Assembly: GCA_004557405.1 (NCBI GenBank) | Contig: SFDZ01000005.1 | Coordinates: 62,001-126,000, forward strand | DNA: 64,000 nt | DNA from: Bacteroidales bacterium | Lineage (GTDB): Bacteria > Bacteroidota > Bacteroidia > Bacteroidales > Paludibacteraceae | Direction: 5' to 3' | Shown: piece after piece, positions 8,111 to 15,417 of the stretch | Layout: every line of letters starts with the position of its first letter | Numbering within the stretch: the stretch's first letter is position 1 | Made by a program: the position numbers and the translations under genes | Notes under the pieces: model-generated | What the model saw: only the letters and a program-made list of their open reading frames with translations | The model's database searches: none | Told to the model about the DNA's origin: nothing

Positions 8111-9187
8111 CTATTTGCGTTTGGCTATGGTGGCGATTACGGGGTAGTGGTCGGAGTAGTCGACATGCAAAATGTCGGCGGTCAGCGGGGTAAAGTGCTT
8201 GTCCGCCAAAATGTGGTCGATGTTGACAAACAGACCGTTGTCGTGGAAGGTGTAGTTGTAGCCGCTGCGGGTGTCGATTACGGCGTCGGTCATGCCTTTG
8301 GCCAGCGTGTGGTAGGTGTACGATTGTGTAACGTCGTTGAAATCGCCGCAAATCACGGTGGAGTAGGGCGTTGCGGCAACGACATCGGCTACGGCGCGTG
8401 CTTGGACTGCCCGCAACCGATAGGCCGCACTCATTTTTTGCGACATGTGGCCGGCTATGCTGCGTATGTCGTCGCTGTTGAGGTGGTTGGCACGGTTTTT
8501 ATAGCGTTGCATGTCGCGCGAGGTGAGTTTGTTCGATTCCAAATGGTTGTTGAACACGCGCACGGTGTCGGCTCCCACCACGATGTCGGAATAGATGCTG
8601 ACATTGTAGGCCGATGGGTACGTTACTTTTTGCTTGTTCACAATCGGGTGTTTCGAAAATGTGGCGACACCCCACCAAAACCGCTGCCGTTGGTTTTTGT
8701 ACCACAGGTGGCGGTACGGATAGTGTTGGTCGAGTTGCGCAAGTATCTTATCCTGAGAGAGTTGGCTGTTGTTGTAGAACCCAAATTCTTGCAGACAGAC
8801 AATGTCGGCGTCCGTCTGTTTTATCAGGGCGATGATGTCGTCGAAATGTTTTTGTCCGCCAAACAGCGATATGTTGTAAGTCAATATCTTGATGGTTGGC
8901 TGACCGGCGGCAGCATGTTTGGTGTGCGGCAGTGTAAATACTTGATTGACAGCACTGTGCGATACTATCAGCAGCGATAGCGACAGCAAAAACCACCATT
9001 TGCGGCTGCAAATCCAAAAGATGACGAACCCGATTTGTGCAATGACGAGCAGCGGAAAAATCAGCCCGAGAAAAGACAACCACACAAAACGGTCGGCCGG
9101 CACCACGGCTGCCAACAGTGCCAACAGGTAAAGTGCGGCAAACACTATGTTGACTATGACGATGGCGTATTTTATCAGTTTGCGCAT
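8111..9187 (-). CDS. Membrane-anchored endonuclease/exonuclease/phosphatase family protein
   Basis: 358 residues. Three hydrophobic helices at about 7-85 precede a complete endonuclease/exonuclease/phosphatase domain starting near residue 95. The key motifs are present: LTYNISLFGG, CLQEFGF (metal-binding Glu), CGDFND and YSDHYPV near the C-terminus. Members of this superfamily cleave phosphodiester or phosphomonoester bonds in nucleic acids or lipids, and the substrate cannot be read from sequence. It lies 12 bp downstream of the first rhomboid gene and is probably cotranscribed with it. Confidence 0.9.
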   Translation of the reverse strand: MRKLIKYAIVIVNIVFAALYLLALLAAVVPADRFVWLSFLGLIFPLLVIAQIGFVIFWICSRKWWFLLSLSLLIVSHSAVNQVFTLPHTKHAAAGQPTIKILTYNISLFGGQKHFDDIIALIKQTDADIVCLQEFGFYNNSQLSQDKILAQLDQHYPYRHLWYKNQRQRFWWGVATFSKHPIVNKQKVTYPSAYNVSIYSDIVVGADTVRVFNNHLESNKLTSRDMQRYKNRANHLNSDDIRSIAGHMSQKMSAAYRLRAVQARAVADVVAATPYSTVICGDFNDVTQSYTYHTLAKGMTDAVIDTRSGYNYTFHDNGLFVNIDHILADKHFTPLTADILHVDYSDHYPVIATIAKRK

Positions 9188-9199
9188 ACGTTTGGCGGC

Positions 9200-10072
9200 T
9201 TATTTTTTGCAGTTGAACAGCGCAGCGCGCTCGTCGTCGCTCAGACTCTGATAGCCCGAACGTTTTATTTTGTCGAGTATGCGGTCGATTTCGGCCTCGT
9301 TGTGTGCTTTCTCTTGATTGTATTCGGCATCGCTTTTCGGGCGTTGCTTGAAAGTGCTTTTGCGTTGGCGCGTGTACCGGTGTCGTCGCAGATTCGAAAA
9401 CCAATTGATGATGGCGGTTATCGGCGCCGACAAATCGTGCCCGTTGCGCCACAACCATGCGTACAAGGCGCCCATCAATGCGCCGCCCAAATGTGCCAAT
9501 TCGCCGCCGGCATTGCTGCCTGTAACGCCCAACACGCTCACTGCCACAGTAACGATGGCTATGTATTTCAGACGGATTTCGCCTATCAGCAGCAGGCGTA
9601 TCGAGTAGTTCGGACGCCACACGGCCACTGCCACTATGATGGCCATAATCGATGCCGATGCGCCCAACAAATAGGTGTGTCCGGCAATGAAAGGCAACAA
9701 ATTGTACATGCCGAAATAGAACGCTGCACCGGCCAAACCGCCCCAAATGTAGAGCCCGACCAATTGCTTGGGCGACATCTCGTCGAGAAACAGCCGGCCA
9801 AACCAATACAGACACAACATGTTGAAAAACAGATGAAACAAGTCGCGGTGCAAAAACATATAGGTGAACATCGTCCACGGCTGATGCAGCCACGTCTGCA
9901 CATCCGACGGCATCTCCAGATAGTGCAACCACACATCGCCCGGAATGGCAAACAACACCAACACCGCATCAATAAGTTTGACTGCCAACCAAATGCCGAC
10001 ATTCCAATAAATTAAATGTGTCAGAAGCGACCCCGAACGGTAACCATTTTTCAAAGAAGCGATAATGTCCAT
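9200..10072 (-). CDS. Rhomboid family intramembrane serine protease
   Basis: 290 residues with six or so transmembrane segments. The catalytic serine is S139 in LLGASAS and the catalytic histidine is H194 in ELAHLGGAL. The family FNM motif is present in LFFNMLCLYWFG (about 82-92). A soluble basic tail of about 80 residues (from 210) contains charged repeats and ends in SLSDDERAALFNCKK. Rhomboids cut transmembrane substrates within the bilayer. This is the second of two rhomboid genes in tandem (15 bp apart), which probably arose by duplication because both keep the same catalytic pair. Confidence 0.94.
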   Translation of the reverse strand: MDIIASLKNGYRSGSLLTHLIYWNVGIWLAVKLIDAVLVLFAIPGDVWLHYLEMPSDVQTWLHQPWTMFTYMFLHRDLFHLFFNMLCLYWFGRLFLDEMSPKQLVGLYIWGGLAGAAFYFGMYNLLPFIAGHTYLLGASASIMAIIVAVAVWRPNYSIRLLLIGEIRLKYIAIVTVAVSVLGVTGSNAGGELAHLGGALMGALYAWLWRNGHDLSAPITAIINWFSNLRRHRYTRQRKSTFKQRPKSDAEYNQEKAHNEAEIDRILDKIKRSGYQSLSDDERAALFNCKK

Positions 10073-10087
10073 ATATAAATTAGGGTG

Positions 10088-10876
10088 TCAATTATACAAT
10101 TTTCCGCGTTTGCGCCAATACCAAATCAGCAAAAAGCCGAACAACATGCCGCCAAGGTGTGCAAAGTGCGCTACACTGTCGCCCGAGAAACCGGCTACGC
10201 CCAAAAAGAGTTCGGCCACGGCGTACAAGCCCACAAAAATGCGCGCCGGAATCGGAATCGGCACAAACATCAAAAACATTTTTACATCGGGAAACAGCCA
10301 GCCGAATGCCAACAAAATGCCGAACAGCGCACCCGACGCACCAATGGTCGTCGGCAGCCCAAGCAACAAATGTTTCATGTCGGCTATATCGACCGCCGAC
10401 AACGATGCCAAACTGCCGAAACGGAAATAACGACGCAGCGCCGCTTCGACATCGGCCAACGCCTCGCCCGAATCGACCGCAATGGCGGCATCCATCGCGT
10501 GGGTCAGTCCCCAAAAATCGACCATCCAACACAACTGTTGCACAATGGCTGCTCCCACGCCCGTAACCAGGTAGAAAAACAGAAATTTTTTGCTACCCCA
10601 CATCTGTTCCAGCACGCGTCCGAACATCCAAACGCCGAACATATTGCAAAAAATGTGGCCAAACGACGATGGGTCGTGCAAAAACATGTAGGTAAACAGT
10701 TGATAGACGTGAAATTTATCCGACATAAAATAGTGCATACCCAACAAATCGGTCAGATTTATGCCAAATTTGTCGGGCACAATGATGCAAGCCACCCACA
10801 AAAGTGCGTTGATAATAATCAAGTTCAGCACTACGGGCGGCGTTTGACGGACAGGCGATGAGTGATTGTCGAACAT
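10088..10876 (-). CDS. Rhomboid family intramembrane serine protease (first of tandem pair)
   Basis: 262 residues. The catalytic serine is S181 in TIGASGALFG and the histidine is H240 in HFAHLGGMLFG. The FCNMFGVWMFG motif is at about 77-87. An insertion of roughly 50 residues (about 122-172) between membrane helices is not present in the downstream paralogue. It is hydrophilic and may be an extracytoplasmic loop that influences substrate choice. It is probably the first gene of an operon with the second rhomboid and the endonuclease/phosphatase protein, transcribed divergently from HU. Confidence 0.94.
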   Translation of the reverse strand: MFDNHSSPVRQTPPVVLNLIIINALLWVACIIVPDKFGINLTDLLGMHYFMSDKFHVYQLFTYMFLHDPSSFGHIFCNMFGVWMFGRVLEQMWGSKKFLFFYLVTGVGAAIVQQLCWMVDFWGLTHAMDAAIAVDSGEALADVEAALRRYFRFGSLASLSAVDIADMKHLLLGLPTTIGASGALFGILLAFGWLFPDVKMFLMFVPIPIPARIFVGLYAVAELFLGVAGFSGDSVAHFAHLGGMLFGFLLIWYWRKRGKLYN

Positions 10877-10895
10877 ACGATCGTAAATTTGAGCG

Positions 10896-10903
10896 CAAAA
10901 TTA
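10896..10903 (-). promoter_or_regulatory. -7 box TAATTTTG of the rhomboid operon
   Basis: On the minus strand TAATTTTG lies about 20 nt before the rhomboid ATG, with a weak GTTG 21 nt further upstream. Confidence 0.45.
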
Positions 10904-10987
10904 GGGAAAAAAACGGGACTAAACAACGCTTTTTGTAGTAAAAAAACGGCAAAATGTCGTTTTTTTTGAAAAAAAAATGTAAAAAGC

Positions 10988-11018
10988 TTTGTCGATTCAA
11001 GAAAATCCCCTATTTTTG
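10988..11018 (+). promoter_or_regulatory. HU promoter TTTG-N19-TATTTTTG
   Basis: TTTG at 10988-10991 and TATTTTTG at 11011-11018 match the Bacteroidetes consensus exactly. They lie 53 nt before the HU start, as expected for a strongly expressed gene. Confidence 0.8.
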
Positions 11019-11071
11019 CGGTTGAAAAAACAATGAAACTTTCATATTAACCTCTTTTAATTTTTTGTATT

Positions 11072-11344
11072 ATGAACAAAGCTGATTTAATCAATGCTAT
11101 CGCCGCTGAAGCCGGTGTAAGCAAAGCCGAGGCTAAAAAAGCTCTCGATGCCGTTATTTCTAACATCTCGAATGCCCTCGCTGCCGGCGACAAAGTTGCC
11201 TTGGTTGGTTTTGGCACATTCTCGGTTTCGGAACGCGGCGCTCGTGAAGGTATCAACCCTGCAACGAAGCAAAAAATCTCGATTCCTGCCAAAAAAGTTG
11301 CTAAATTCAAAGCAGGTGCCGAATTGGCTGCAAAAATCAAATAA
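11072..11344 (+). CDS. hup: HU family DNA-binding protein
   Basis: A 90-residue histone-like protein of typical HU length. It begins MNKADLINAIAAEAGVSKAE, has the GFGTFSV turn in the middle and a C-terminal DNA-gripping arm (GINPATKQKISIPA, about 60-73) ending FKAGAELAAKIK. It bends and compacts DNA as a dimer. It is a single-gene unit with a consensus promoter and a strong terminator. HU versus IHF subunits cannot be split with full certainty, but the arm sequence favours HU. Confidence 0.95.
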   Translation: MNKADLINAIAAEAGVSKAEAKKALDAVISNISNALAAGDKVALVGFGTFSVSERGAREGINPATKQKISIPAKKVAKFKAGAELAAKIK

Positions 11345-11361
11345 TTTTTTTGATTTTGACG

Positions 11362-11396
11362 AAAAAAAGGGATGTGCAAGGCGCGTCCCTTTTTTT
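11362..11396 (+). terminator. HU terminator
   Basis: A 9-bp stem (11369-11377 with 11381-11389, two G-T wobbles) with a 3-nt loop is extended by A/T pairing and followed by seven T residues. Confidence 0.85.
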
Positions 11397-11412
11397 GAAC
11401 CCGGATTTTTTG

Positions 11413-11420
11413 TAACTTTG
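11413..11420 (+). promoter_or_regulatory. argS -7 box TAACTTTG
   Basis: TAACTTTG lies about 83 nt before the preferred argS ATG. The best upstream TTTG (11394-11397) is only 15 nt away, closer than usual. Confidence 0.45.
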
Positions 11421-11503
11421 CACCGGATTTTGTCGGACGACCGACAGCAGTGGCACAAAAAAACAACACGCCCAACCAACGTATTATTAGAAACAAAACA
11501 ATT

Positions 11504-13294
11504 ATGCAGTTAGAATCGATTGTAGCACAATTAGTTACCGAAGCCGTCAAAACATTGTACGGCGCCGAAACAACCACCGATGCGGTGCAGGTGCAAAAAA
11601 CCAAAAAAGAGTTCGCCGGCGATGTAACCGTCGTCGTGTTCCCGTTTGTGAAAATGGCACGCAAATCGCCCGAACAAACCGCCGCCGAAATCGGCGAATA
11701 CCTTCAACAACACTCGGCGCTTGTGGCCGATTTCAATGCCGTGAAAGGATTCCTGAATCTGACCATCAGCGATGCTTATTGGATCGACATGCTGAACGAA
11801 ATCGATGCCGATGCGCAATTCGGACACCGCACACCGGCCGACGACGCGCCGCTCATGATGGTGGAATACTCGTCGCCGAATACCAATAAACCGCTGCATT
11901 TGGGACATGTGCGCAACAATCTTTTGGGCTATAGCATCAGCAAAATACAACAAGCCAACGGCTGGCGCGTGGTGAAAACCAACATCGTCAACGACCGCGG
12001 CATACACATCTGCAAATCGATGCTGGCGTGGAAACTCTTTGGCAACGGCGAAACACCGCAATCGAGCGGCAAAAAAGGCGACCACCTCGTAGGCGACTAC
12101 TATGTGCGTTTCGACCAAGAGTATCGCAAACAGGTCAAACAGTTGGTGAGCGAAGGCCTGACCGAAGACGATGCCAAAAAACGGGCACCGCTGATGCTCG
12201 AAGCACAAGATATGTTGCGCCGCTGGGAGGCCGGCGATGAGGAAATCAGAAACTTGTGGCGCACTATGAACGAGTGGGTGTATGCCGGTTTCGACGAAAC
12301 GTACAAACGACTCGGTGTCGATTTCGACAAAATATATTACGAATCGCAAACCTATCTGGTCGGCAAACAAAAAGTGGAAGAAGGCTTGGCCAAAGGCGTT
12401 TGCTATCGCCGTCCCGACGGCTCGGTGTGGGCTGACCTTACGGCCGACGGACTCGACGAAAAATTGCTGTTGCGCGCCGATGGCACGTCGGTATATATGA
12501 CGCAGGATATTGGCACCGCCAAACTGCGCTACGACGATTTCCCGATACAAAAAATGGTGTATGTGGTTGGAAATGAGCAGAATTACCACTTTCAAGTGCT
12601 GTCGCTCTTGCTCGATAAACTTGGATTTGCGTGGGGCAAAGAGTTGGTGCATTTCTCCTACGGCATGGTCGAATTGCCCGAAGGCAAGATGAAAAGCCGC
12701 GAAGGCACCGTAGTCGATGCCGACGACCTGATGGACGAAATGGTGGCACAAGCGCGCGAAACATCGGCCGAACTCGGCAAACTCGACGACTGCACCGCCG
12801 ACGAAGCCGAAGCCATCGTTACCATGGTCGGGCTGGGCGCTCTCAAATATTTTATTCTGAAAGTCGATCCGAAGAAAAATATGCTGTTCAATCCCAAAGA
12901 ATCCATCGACTTCAACGGTAATACAGGCCCGTTCATCCAATATACGCACGCGCGCATTCAATCGGTGTTGCGCAAGGCTGCCGAGAGCGGTATTGCCATC
13001 AAACCGGTGGATGCGGCAATCGCCTTGTCGGACAAAGAACGCAGTTTGATGCAACTGTTGGCGGCCTATCCTACCATCGTCAAACAAGCCGGCGACGAGT
13101 TTAGCCCGGCGGTTGTGGCCAATTACGCCTACGATTTGGTAAAAGAGTACAATCAGTTCTATCACGACTTTTCGATACTGAAAGAGACCGACGACGCTGT
13201 GCGCAATATGCGTCTGTTGCTGTCGGCCAACGTGGCCAAAGTGGTGAAAAACGCCATGAATTTGCTCGGCATCGACGTGCCGGACCGTATGTAA
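11504..13294 (+). CDS. argS: Arginyl-tRNA synthetase
   Basis: 596 residues from MQLESIVAQL. This class I synthetase charges tRNA-Arg. The N-terminal Add-1 domain (about 1-100) recognises the tRNA. The HIGH-type signature is HLGH at 132-135 in SSPNTNKPLHLGH. GKMKSREGT replaces the KMSKS loop, as in many ArgS. The C-terminal DALR anticodon-binding domain includes NYAYDLVKEYNQFYH and ends NLLGIDVPDRM, the usual family ending. The frame is open from 11450, but the extra 18 residues do not fit the family, so the ATG at 11504 is used. Confidence 0.97.
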   Translation: MQLESIVAQLVTEAVKTLYGAETTTDAVQVQKTKKEFAGDVTVVVFPFVKMARKSPEQTAAEIGEYLQQHSALVADFNAVKGFLNLTISDAYWIDMLNEIDADAQFGHRTPADDAPLMMVEYSSPNTNKPLHLGHVRNNLLGYSISKIQQANGWRVVKTNIVNDRGIHICKSMLAWKLFGNGETPQSSGKKGDHLVGDYYVRFDQEYRKQVKQLVSEGLTEDDAKKRAPLMLEAQDMLRRWEAGDEEIRNLWRTMNEWVYAGFDETYKRLGVDFDKIYYESQTYLVGKQKVEEGLAKGVCYRRPDGSVWADLTADGLDEKLLLRADGTSVYMTQDIGTAKLRYDDFPIQKMVYVVGNEQNYHFQVLSLLLDKLGFAWGKELVHFSYGMVELPEGKMKSREGTVVDADDLMDEMVAQARETSAELGKLDDCTADEAEAIVTMVGLGALKYFILKVDPKKNMLFNPKESIDFNGNTGPFIQYTHARIQSVLRKAAESGIAIKPVDAAIALSDKERSLMQLLAAYPTIVKQAGDEFSPAVVANYAYDLVKEYNQFYHDFSILKETDDAVRNMRLLLSANVAKVVKNAMNLLGIDVPDRM

Positions 13295-13326
13295 ACGCAC
13301 ATTTGCAAAAAAAAACGTCCGAAAAA

Positions 13327-13358
13327 ATTGCAAAATCGCAAAAAATAGTGTATCTTTG
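13327..13358 (+). promoter_or_regulatory. Ferredoxin promoter
   Basis: ATTG at 13327-13330 and TATCTTTG at 13351-13358 are 20 nt apart, 38 nt before the ferredoxin ATG. Confidence 0.7.
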
Positions 13359-13396
13359 CAGTGCTAATTAGTATCAACTTTAAAAAATAACAAATC

Positions 13397-13567
13397 ATGG
13401 CTCATGTAATTTCTGCTGACGACTGCGTTGCTTGTGGCACTTGCATCAGCGAATGCCCGGTAGAGGCTATTTCGGAGGGTGATGTTTATTCCATCAATCC
13501 CGACATTTGCACCGATTGTGGCACTTGCGCAAGCGTTTGTCCTTCGGAGGCTATTCATCCGGCTTAA
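13397..13567 (+). CDS. Ferredoxin with two [4Fe-4S] clusters
   Basis: A 56-residue protein starting MAHVISADDCVACGTC and ending PSEAIHPA. Two classic CxxCxxCxxxCP motifs are visible: CVACGTCISECP and CTDCGTCASVCP. This is the length and symmetry of a clostridial-type 2[4Fe-4S] ferredoxin, a soluble low-potential electron carrier for anaerobic metabolism. It has its own promoter just after argS. Confidence 0.95.
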   Translation: MAHVISADDCVACGTCISECPVEAISEGDVYSINPDICTDCGTCASVCPSEAIHPA

Positions 13568-13682
13568 TTTAGGACGCATCGTCGAAAAAAAAAGACTTGG
13601 AGGCTGTTCGCACGAAGAACGGCCTTTGTCTTTTCCGGCTATTTTGCACAATAAAACCGCCTTTTTATCGTTTTCAACATAA

Positions 13683-14378
13683 GTGAAACGACTTGTTTAC
13701 ATAGTGTTACCTCTGCTGATGTGCGTGGGAGCGCGTGCGCAGGACAATTTGCCGATGGTCGATTATAAAGTGGTGCATTTCGGCTTTACGTTGGGGCTGA
13801 ATTTCATGGATTTTGACTTCACGCCGAGCGGCATGGTCATCGATGGTAAGTCGTACAATGCCGATATGTCGTGGGTGATTCCCGGTTTTACGGTAGGTGT
13901 CATTGGCGATGTGCGTATGGGCAACTATTTCAATTTCAGGCTTGTACCGGCGTTCCATTTGTCCGACCGCACCATCTCCTATTCCAACGATGTGGACGAC
14001 GAGATTATTCGCACAAGTGTCAAATCGACCATCATTTCGGTGCCGGCCTACATCAAGTTCAATGGACCGCGTATCAAAAACTATCGTCCGTATCTGTTGT
14101 GCGGCGGCGGCGTGATGTTCGACCTCGGGCGCGACCGTCAACAGCCGATTTTGCTGAAAATGCTCGACTATTTTGTCGAATTTGGCGGTGGTTGCACCAT
14201 TTATCTTAAATATTTTCGTCTGTCGCCCGAAATTAAATTTTCGTTGGGCTTCAACAATGTGCTCGAGCCGTGGGAGGAGCGTCAGCACGACGTTATCGAC
14301 CCTTCGGCGGCCAAATATACGCAAGCCATCAGTCGCATGACGTCGCGTATGCTGACTATTTGCGTCAATTTCGAGTGA
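13683..14378 (+). CDS. porT: Type IX secretion outer-membrane protein PorT family
   Basis: 231 residues. A signal peptide ends about residue 19 (CVGARAQ). The mature protein starts with NLPMVDYKVVHFGFTLGLN and forms a predicted eight-stranded barrel. This length and opening are what I know of PorT/SprT, an outer-membrane beta-barrel needed for type IX secretion and gliding in Bacteroidetes. The start is GTG at 13683, with no better ATG before the signal peptide. It converges on the phosphatase gene with a 13-bp gap. The alternative is a generic outer-membrane beta-barrel protein, but the HFGFTLGLN opening favours PorT. PorU and PorV are encoded about 30 kb away in this same window. Confidence 0.85.
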   Translation: MKRLVYIVLPLLMCVGARAQDNLPMVDYKVVHFGFTLGLNFMDFDFTPSGMVIDGKSYNADMSWVIPGFTVGVIGDVRMGNYFNFRLVPAFHLSDRTISYSNDVDDEIIRTSVKSTIISVPAYIKFNGPRIKNYRPYLLCGGGVMFDLGRDRQQPILLKMLDYFVEFGGGCTIYLKYFRLSPEIKFSLGFNNVLEPWEERQHDVIDPSAAKYTQAISRMTSRMLTICVNFE

Positions 14379-14391
14379 TTTTCCCTGAATT

Positions 14392-14847
14392 TTAGTGTTG
14401 CAATGTGGCAATGATGCCGTCGCAGGCGTCTTCCAGCAGGTCGATGGCGTATTCGAATCCGGCATCGCCGCCGTAGTAAGGGTCGGGTACCGCATCGGCG
14501 TGCCGAAACTTGTCGCAGTACGATACGGCTGTGCGAATTTTGTGCGCAGTTTGTGCGGGCGCAAGTTGTTGCAATGCCCGCTGATTGTCGGCATCCATGC
14601 CAATGATCAGGTCGAAGCGAAAGAAGTCGGTTTGGGTTATTTGGCGTGCGCGATGTGTGATGTTGTAGCCGCGTCGGGCTGCGTGTGCGCGCATGCGCGG
14701 GTCGGCCTGCTCGCCGGCGTGGTAAGCAATGAGTCCCGCCGAATCGACTTCGGCATGCAGCCCGGCTGCGGCAAGTTTGGCGTTGAGAATGGTTTCGGCC
14801 AGCGGCGACCGACAAATGTTGCCTAAACAGATGAAAAGGATGCGCAT
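14392..14847 (-). CDS. Low-molecular-weight protein-tyrosine phosphatase
   Basis: 151 residues. The phosphate-binding loop is C7-LGNI-C-R13 followed by SP, the invariant CX5R signature of this family. The general-acid aspartate is D122 in VPDPYYGG. It removes phosphate from tyrosine, often on regulators of capsule or exopolysaccharide export, though no kinase partner is present here. Length is normal. Confidence 0.95.
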   Translation of the reverse strand: MRILFICLGNICRSPLAETILNAKLAAAGLHAEVDSAGLIAYHAGEQADPRMRAHAARRGYNITHRARQITQTDFFRFDLIIGMDADNQRALQQLAPAQTAHKIRTAVSYCDKFRHADAVPDPYYGGDAGFEYAIDLLEDACDGIIATLQH

Positions 14848-14888
14848 ATATATAATAGGGTGTGGTTGGTTGGCAGAACATTCGGGGA

Positions 14889-14952
14889 AATAAAAAAAAG
14901 AGACTTATTTGCAAGCCTCTTTCCTTTATCATTTGCGGAAAGAGAGGGATTC
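14889..14952 (-). repeat. Degenerate duplicate of the tRNA-Ser tail and terminator (copy 1)
   Basis: This segment repeats 15039-15103 almost exactly, with a one-base A-run difference and a two-base T-run difference. It contains the last about 17 nt of a tRNA-Ser acceptor/T-arm strand plus the downstream terminator (stem 14897-14906 with 14913-14922, then a T run on the minus strand). The tRNA body upstream of it is missing. Confidence 0.85.
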
Positions 14953-15038
14953 TTTCTCCACTTCGTTTCGAAAGCGACTTCGTCGATGACGAACCCCCGT
15001 CGGGTTCTCATCCCTCTCCGGCGGCTTTCGCGTTTTTC
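14953..15038. other. Structured 86-nt segment between the tRNA-Ser tail repeats
   Basis: About tRNA-sized, but no cloverleaf can be drawn. On the minus strand it contains a GAACCC/GGGTTC hairpin. Its AGAGGGAT (about 15008-15015) can pair with ATCCCTCT in the adjacent repeat copy. It may be the remnant of a second tRNA gene or an inserted fragment. Confidence 0.5.
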
Positions 15039-15103
15039 AATAAAAAAAGAGACTTATTTGCAAGCCTCTTTCCTTTTTATCATTTGCGGAAAGAGAGGGA
15101 TTC
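15039..15103 (-). repeat. tRNA-Ser tail and terminator (copy 2, functional)
   Basis: This is the intact counterpart of the copy at 14889-14952. It includes the 3' end of the tRNA-Ser gene and its terminator. Confidence 0.85.
15042..15071 (-). terminator. tRNA-Ser terminator
   Basis: A 10-bp stem (15046-15055 with 15062-15071, one G-T wobble) and 6-nt loop are followed on the minus strand by a run of T (15042-15048). Confidence 0.8.
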
Positions 15104-15173
15104 GAACCCCCGGTACAGTTACCCGTACACCGCATTTCGAGTGCGGCCCGATCGACCACTCCGGCATCTTTCC
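15087..15173 (-). tRNA. tRNA-Ser, anticodon CGA
   Basis: An 87-nt cloverleaf on the minus strand. The acceptor GGAAAGA pairs with TCTTTCC, the discriminator is G, and the T-arm reads GGTTCGAATCC. The anticodon loop ACTCGAAAT gives anticodon CGA (codon TCG). A long variable arm (GTGTACGGGTAACTGTACC region) is typical of class II serine tRNAs. CCA is not encoded. It has its own promoter and terminator. Coding genes in this window use TCG serine codons very heavily, so this tRNA is likely important for translation. Confidence 0.95.
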
Positions 15174-15184
15174 GAATGCGGGTG

Positions 15185-15216
15185 CAAAGGTAGCGTTTTT
15201 TTTGCAGATAACCAAA
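15185..15216 (-). promoter_or_regulatory. tRNA-Ser promoter TTTG-N20-TACCTTTG
   Basis: On the minus strand TTTG (15213-15216) and TACCTTTG (15185-15192) have 20-nt spacing and lie 12 nt before the tRNA 5' end. Confidence 0.8.
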
Positions 15217-15297
15217 AAAAATCCATTTTTTTTGCGCTATACGTTGCATTTTTTTTTGCGAATGTCAAAAAAAGTGCATTTTACGAGTTTTTACGTA

Positions 15298-15328
15298 TTG
15301 CGTAATTGAAAATATTGTTGTAATTTTG
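15298..15328 (+). promoter_or_regulatory. Promoter of the surface lipoprotein gene
   Basis: TTG at 15298-15300 and TAATTTTG at 15321-15328 are separated by 20 nt. The leader to the ATG at 15418 is about 85 nt. Confidence 0.55.
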
Positions 15329-15417
15329 CCGTCGGAAATAATTTGTATTTTTAACATTTCGATAAGAAACTCTTGAATTCATTGTTTAATTTTATTATTT
15401 ATCAAAATTCTTTTATT

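Noticed and set aside
11531-13333. A 600-codon frame antisense to argS
   Set aside because: It is a shadow of argS, with low-complexity sequence and no start signals.
14953-15038. A second complete tRNA between the repeat copies
   Set aside because: No acceptor/anticodon cloverleaf can be formed. Only the tail sequence in the adjacent repeat matches.
14860-15309. Overlapping plus-strand frames of about 150 codons through the tRNA-Ser region
   Set aside because: They run antisense through a tRNA and its duplicated tail. This is a well-known source of false genes.
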